Origin: G016234445 sp964438865
GTDB lineage: Bacteria; Chloroflexota; Dehalococcoidia; Tepidiformales; Tepidiformaceae
Assembly: GCA_964438865.1 (NCBI GenBank)
Contig: CAYTMI010000005.1
Coordinates: 62,001-126,000 of the forward strand
DNA length: 64,000 bases
Direction of reading: 5' to 3'
A model generated the notes under the pieces. That model saw only the letters and a program-made list of their open reading frames with translations, did not search any database and was not told where the DNA came from. Position 1 is the stretch's first letter. Every line of letters starts with the position of its first letter. A program made the position numbers and the translations under genes. Shown in pieces: positions 62,156-64,000 of the stretch.

Positions 62156-63381
62156 GCAACGCCCTTCGCGCGCTCCTCCCCCCGTCGGCCGCCCCCGATG
62201 CCGGCCGGCTGCTGACTGCCCGCGCCCTCCGGGGCTTCGCCGACGGCCTCGTCAGCGTCCTCCTCGCCAGCTACCTCGACGGTCTCGGGTTCTCGGCGGT
62301 CCAGATCGGCGCGATCATCACGACCACCCTCCTCGGGTCGGCCGCCCTCACCCTGGGCGTTGGCCTCGTCAGCAACCGGATCCATCCCATGCGGGTCCTC
62401 TTCGGCGCCGCCGCGCTCATGTTCGCGACCGGCCTCGGGTTCGCGGCGGTCACGGACTTCTGGCCACTCCTCGTCGTTGCCTTCGCCGGCACCCTGAACC
62501 CCTCGGCCGGCGACGTCAGCGTCTTCCTCCCGGTCGAACAGGCGCTCCTCTCCGAGAAGGTTTCCGGGAACGAACGGACGGCGCTCTTCGCCCGCTATAA
62601 CCTCGGCGGCGCCTTCGCCGGGGCCCTCGGAGCGCTCGCGAGCGGCATCCCCGCCGTCCTCGCCCGCGCCAACGGCTGGGACCGCACCGACGCCGAACGC
62701 GGGGGCTTCCTCCTCTACGCGGCCGTCGCCCTGGTCATCGCCGTGGTCTACCTCGGCGTCCAGCCCCCGGTGCGCCGGGCCACGGGCGAAGCGCGCCGAA
62801 GCGTCCTCGCCCGCTCGCGGAGGGTCGTCCTCCACCTCGCAGCGTTGTTCAGCCTCGACTCCTTCGGCGGCGGGTTCGTCGTCCAGTCGCTCCTCGTCCT
62901 CTGGCTCTTCAAGCGCTTCGATGTCTCGACCGGCACCGTCGCCGCCGTCTTCTTCGCTGCCGGGCTCTTGACCGCCCTGTCGCAACTCGCGTCATCGTGG
63001 CTCGCCGCGCGGATCGGCCTCATCCGGACGATGGTCTTCACCCACCTCCCGGCGAACGCGTTCCTCATCGTCGCCGCGCTCATGCCGACGGCGCCGCTCG
63101 CCATCTTCTTCCTCTTGCTGCGAATGGCCCTGTCGCAGATGGACGTCCCCGCGCGCCAGTCGTTCGTGATGTCGGTCGTCCCCCCGGAGGAACGCGCCGC
63201 CGCCGCCAGCGTCACCAACGTCCCCCGCAGCCTCGCTTCCGCGCTCTCGCCGTTGCTCGCCGGCGCGATGCTGAGCACGTCGTCCTTCGGCTGGCCGCTC
63301 ATCGCCGGCGGCGCCCTCAAGATCGTCTACGACCTCCTCCTGCTCTGGCAGTTTCGCGCCGTCCAACCCGCCGAAGACTGA
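62152..63381 (+). CDS. MFS transporter, probably starting at CTG
   Basis: 12-helix MFS protein. The first canonical start in this frame is ATG 62389, but the codons before it, from 62152, clearly encode TM1 and TM2 (LTARALRGFADGLVSVLLAS, VQIGAIITTTLLGSAALTLG) with no stop. No ATG, GTG or TTG is in frame from 62101 to 62388. The best candidate is CTG 62152, whose CTGA overlaps the ChrB-domain stop TGA (62153-62155): 409 aa, a normal MFS length. From ATG 62389 it would be 330 aa and lack two helices. Substrate unknown, possibly chromate or another oxyanion. Confidence 0.82.
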   Translation: MSNALRALLPPSAAPDAGRLLTARALRGFADGLVSVLLASYLDGLGFSAVQIGAIITTTLLGSAALTLGVGLVSNRIHPMRVLFGAAALMFATGLGFAAVTDFWPLLVVAFAGTLNPSAGDVSVFLPVEQALLSEKVSGNERTALFARYNLGGAFAGALGALASGIPAVLARANGWDRTDAERGGFLLYAAVALVIAVVYLGVQPPVRRATGEARRSVLARSRRVVLHLAALFSLDSFGGGFVVQSLLVLWLFKRFDVSTGTVAAVFFAAGLLTALSQLASSWLAARIGLIRTMVFTHLPANAFLIVAALMPTAPLAIFFLLLRMALSQMDVPARQSFVMSVVPPEERAAAASVTNVPRSLASALSPLLAGAMLSTSSFGWPLIAGGALKIVYDLLLLWQFRAVQPAED

Positions 63382-63771
63382 CCCCAACCCCAGGGCATGC
63401 GCGAGACCGGACAACGAAGGCGCTGCCCTGGATGGCGCACCGGTGCGGATTTCAGAAAACACAATGGCGTCATGTCGGTATGTGTTGATGACGAACACGT
63501 CAAGCTTGCATGGAAACGACTTTCGGAATGAACAATGTCGTCATTCTGTTATGTGTTGATGCTGACCACGTCAGTCTGACATGCAACCTCCGTGGTAGCC
63601 GCCACTTCCCGGGGGCCGCTTTGCGGATCTCCTAATGTCGTTCGCGCATGTCAACTATCAGCGTGGCATAGCTCTAACGTTCTTCCTACGTAACGAGAGC
63701 TTTCGCTTAACCATAGGGACACCTTATTCTTCCCGGCAGTCCACTTTCAGGGCAAAACAAGGAGTCGCCAG
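63382..63771. other. AT-richer intergenic region with imperfect tandem repeats
   Basis: About 390 bp before the last gene. It contains two ~52-bp imperfect repeats (63463-63514 and 63534-63585) sharing TATGTGTTGATG and CACGTCA, and a third, shorter similar piece (AATGTCGTTCGCGCATGTCA) at about 63633. GC content falls markedly here. No gene is supported. The repeats could be regulator binding sites for the next gene or a foreign insertion. Confidence 0.6.
63463..63585. repeat. Imperfect 71-bp-period direct repeats
   Basis: TATGTGTTGATG occurs at 63479-63490 and 63550-63561 in the same surroundings (AATG-GTCAT before, CACGTCA and CATG after). Roughly two thirds of the positions in each ~52-bp unit agree. 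Confidence 0.7.
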
Positions 63772-64000
63772 TTGGCTTTCCGTTCCCGCTTCCATCTCCG
63801 CCGCGGACGCGGTACCACCCTCGGCCTGTTTGGCCTCGCCGCCCTCGGCGCCATGACCATCGGCGCCGTCACCTTCGCCAGCAGTCACTCTTCGGACGAA
63901 GTCATCAGCGCCTGCTACAAGGCCATCCCGGCCAAGGAGAAAGACGACCACGACGAAGGCAAGGGCAACGGAGCCCTGCGGATCGTCAACTCCGCTTCGG
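63772..64000 (+). CDS. Secreted protein, 5' end only (ACxNKxxGxLRIV-type repeat domain)
   Basis: Coding frame from TTG 63772 (AAGGAG seven bases upstream) running off the right edge. The visible 76 residues begin with a basic N-terminus and a hydrophobic signal helix (TTLGLFGLAALGAMTIGAVTFA), then SSHSSDEVISACYKAIPAKE, a charged insert, and NGALRIVNSAS. The I-x-A-C-x-x-x ... GALRIV pattern is the start of a small repeat domain seen in many secreted proteins of soil bacteria (YACVNKxxGxLRIV). The remainder is outside the window. Confidence 0.7.
   Translation, partial: MAFRSRFHLRRGRGTTLGLFGLAALGAMTIGAVTFASSHSSDEVISACYKAIPAKEKDDHDEGKGNGALRIVNSAS

Noticed and set aside
63463..63585. CRISPR or integron attC array
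   Set aside because: Units are imperfect over their whole length, spacers are not distinct, and no integrase or cas gene is present.
63635..63856. 73-codon plus-strand frame with ATG at 63635
   Set aside because: It overlaps the better-supported secreted gene (TTG 63772 with Shine-Dalgarno and signal peptide) in another frame.
1..64000. tRNA, rRNA or tmRNA genes
   Set aside because: No T-loop (GGTTCGAATCC-like) with a matching acceptor stem was found outside coding sequence.
1..64000. Insertion sequence, transposase or phage genes
   Set aside because: No transposase, integrase or phage structural domain was recognised on either strand, despite the broken genes at 2.9 and 14.6 kb.

Overview
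This 64 kb window is high-GC bacterial chromosome, gene-dense on both strands, with strong G/C preference at third codon positions. It contains no rRNA or tRNA. The gene mix suggests a free-living Chloroflexota bacterium, perhaps a Dehalococcoidia/Tepidiforma-like lineage: a Cheo-type SOS box beside a lexA of the Gram-positive/Chloroflexota kind, class II fructose bisphosphatase, many CoA/fatty-acid enzymes (acyl-CoA dehydrogenase, thiolase-like protein with a DUF35 partner, CaiB/BaiF CoA-transferase, three MaoC-type dehydratases), Thr-Pro-rich secreted proteins and many leaderless-looking promoters. The taxonomy is inference from gene content only.

Layout. 1-18.7 kb looks like an accessory segment: the tail of a Dpp/Opp-type permease, an acyl-CoA dehydrogenase-amidohydrolase pair, a chimeric junction of an enoyl-CoA hydratase 5' end and a lamin-tail 3' end, an acetoacetate-decarboxylase-like gene, a thiolase-like/DUF35 pair, a TetR repressor divergent from an MMPL-lipoprotein-MFS export operon (with a perfect 16-bp palindrome inside the promoter), an esterase, a truncated sulfurtransferase, and a pyruvate:ferredoxin oxidoreductase split over two genes. 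18.9-36.5 kb is mostly housekeeping: LOG-family protein, cysE, a candidate cysteine leader peptide, cysS, an SDR, a quinone oxidoreductase, chrA, a VapBC-like pair, CCA-adding enzyme, class II FBPase, HD protein, a nucleotidyltransferase/small-protein pair, an acyl-CoA ligase, a Thr-Pro-rich protein and a cysteine desulfurase. 36.6-50 kb holds an aldehyde dehydrogenase, a MerB-like pair, a PKD/membrane protein, a two-gene MaoC dehydratase, an HSL esterase, MFS and Yip1-like proteins, rsmG divergent from an N-terminally extended greA, several tiny zinc-ribbon proteins, a cupredoxin lipoprotein behind a structured leader, an alkyltransferase-like protein and a CoA-transferase. 50-64 kb carries an HxlR regulator, holA, an oligopeptide ABC ATPase, lexA with its SOS box, a GNAT/PIG-L pair, queG, a dehydratase, a membrane-tethered LuxR-type regulator, a Gfo/Idh oxidoreductase, a GSAM-like aminotransferase, a chrB-domain/MFS pair and the start of a secreted protein.

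Beyond the genes, three families of short intergenic repeats (R1, seven copies; R2, three; R3, three, each just before an R1) occur only to the right of about 20 kb. At least ten genes there have a TANNNT -10 box ending 6-9 bases before the start codon and no Shine-Dalgarno sequence. The most interesting single locus is cysE - leaderless 20-aa peptide with Cys-Leu-Cys - GC hairpin - cysS, which has the form of a cysteine-sensing attenuator.
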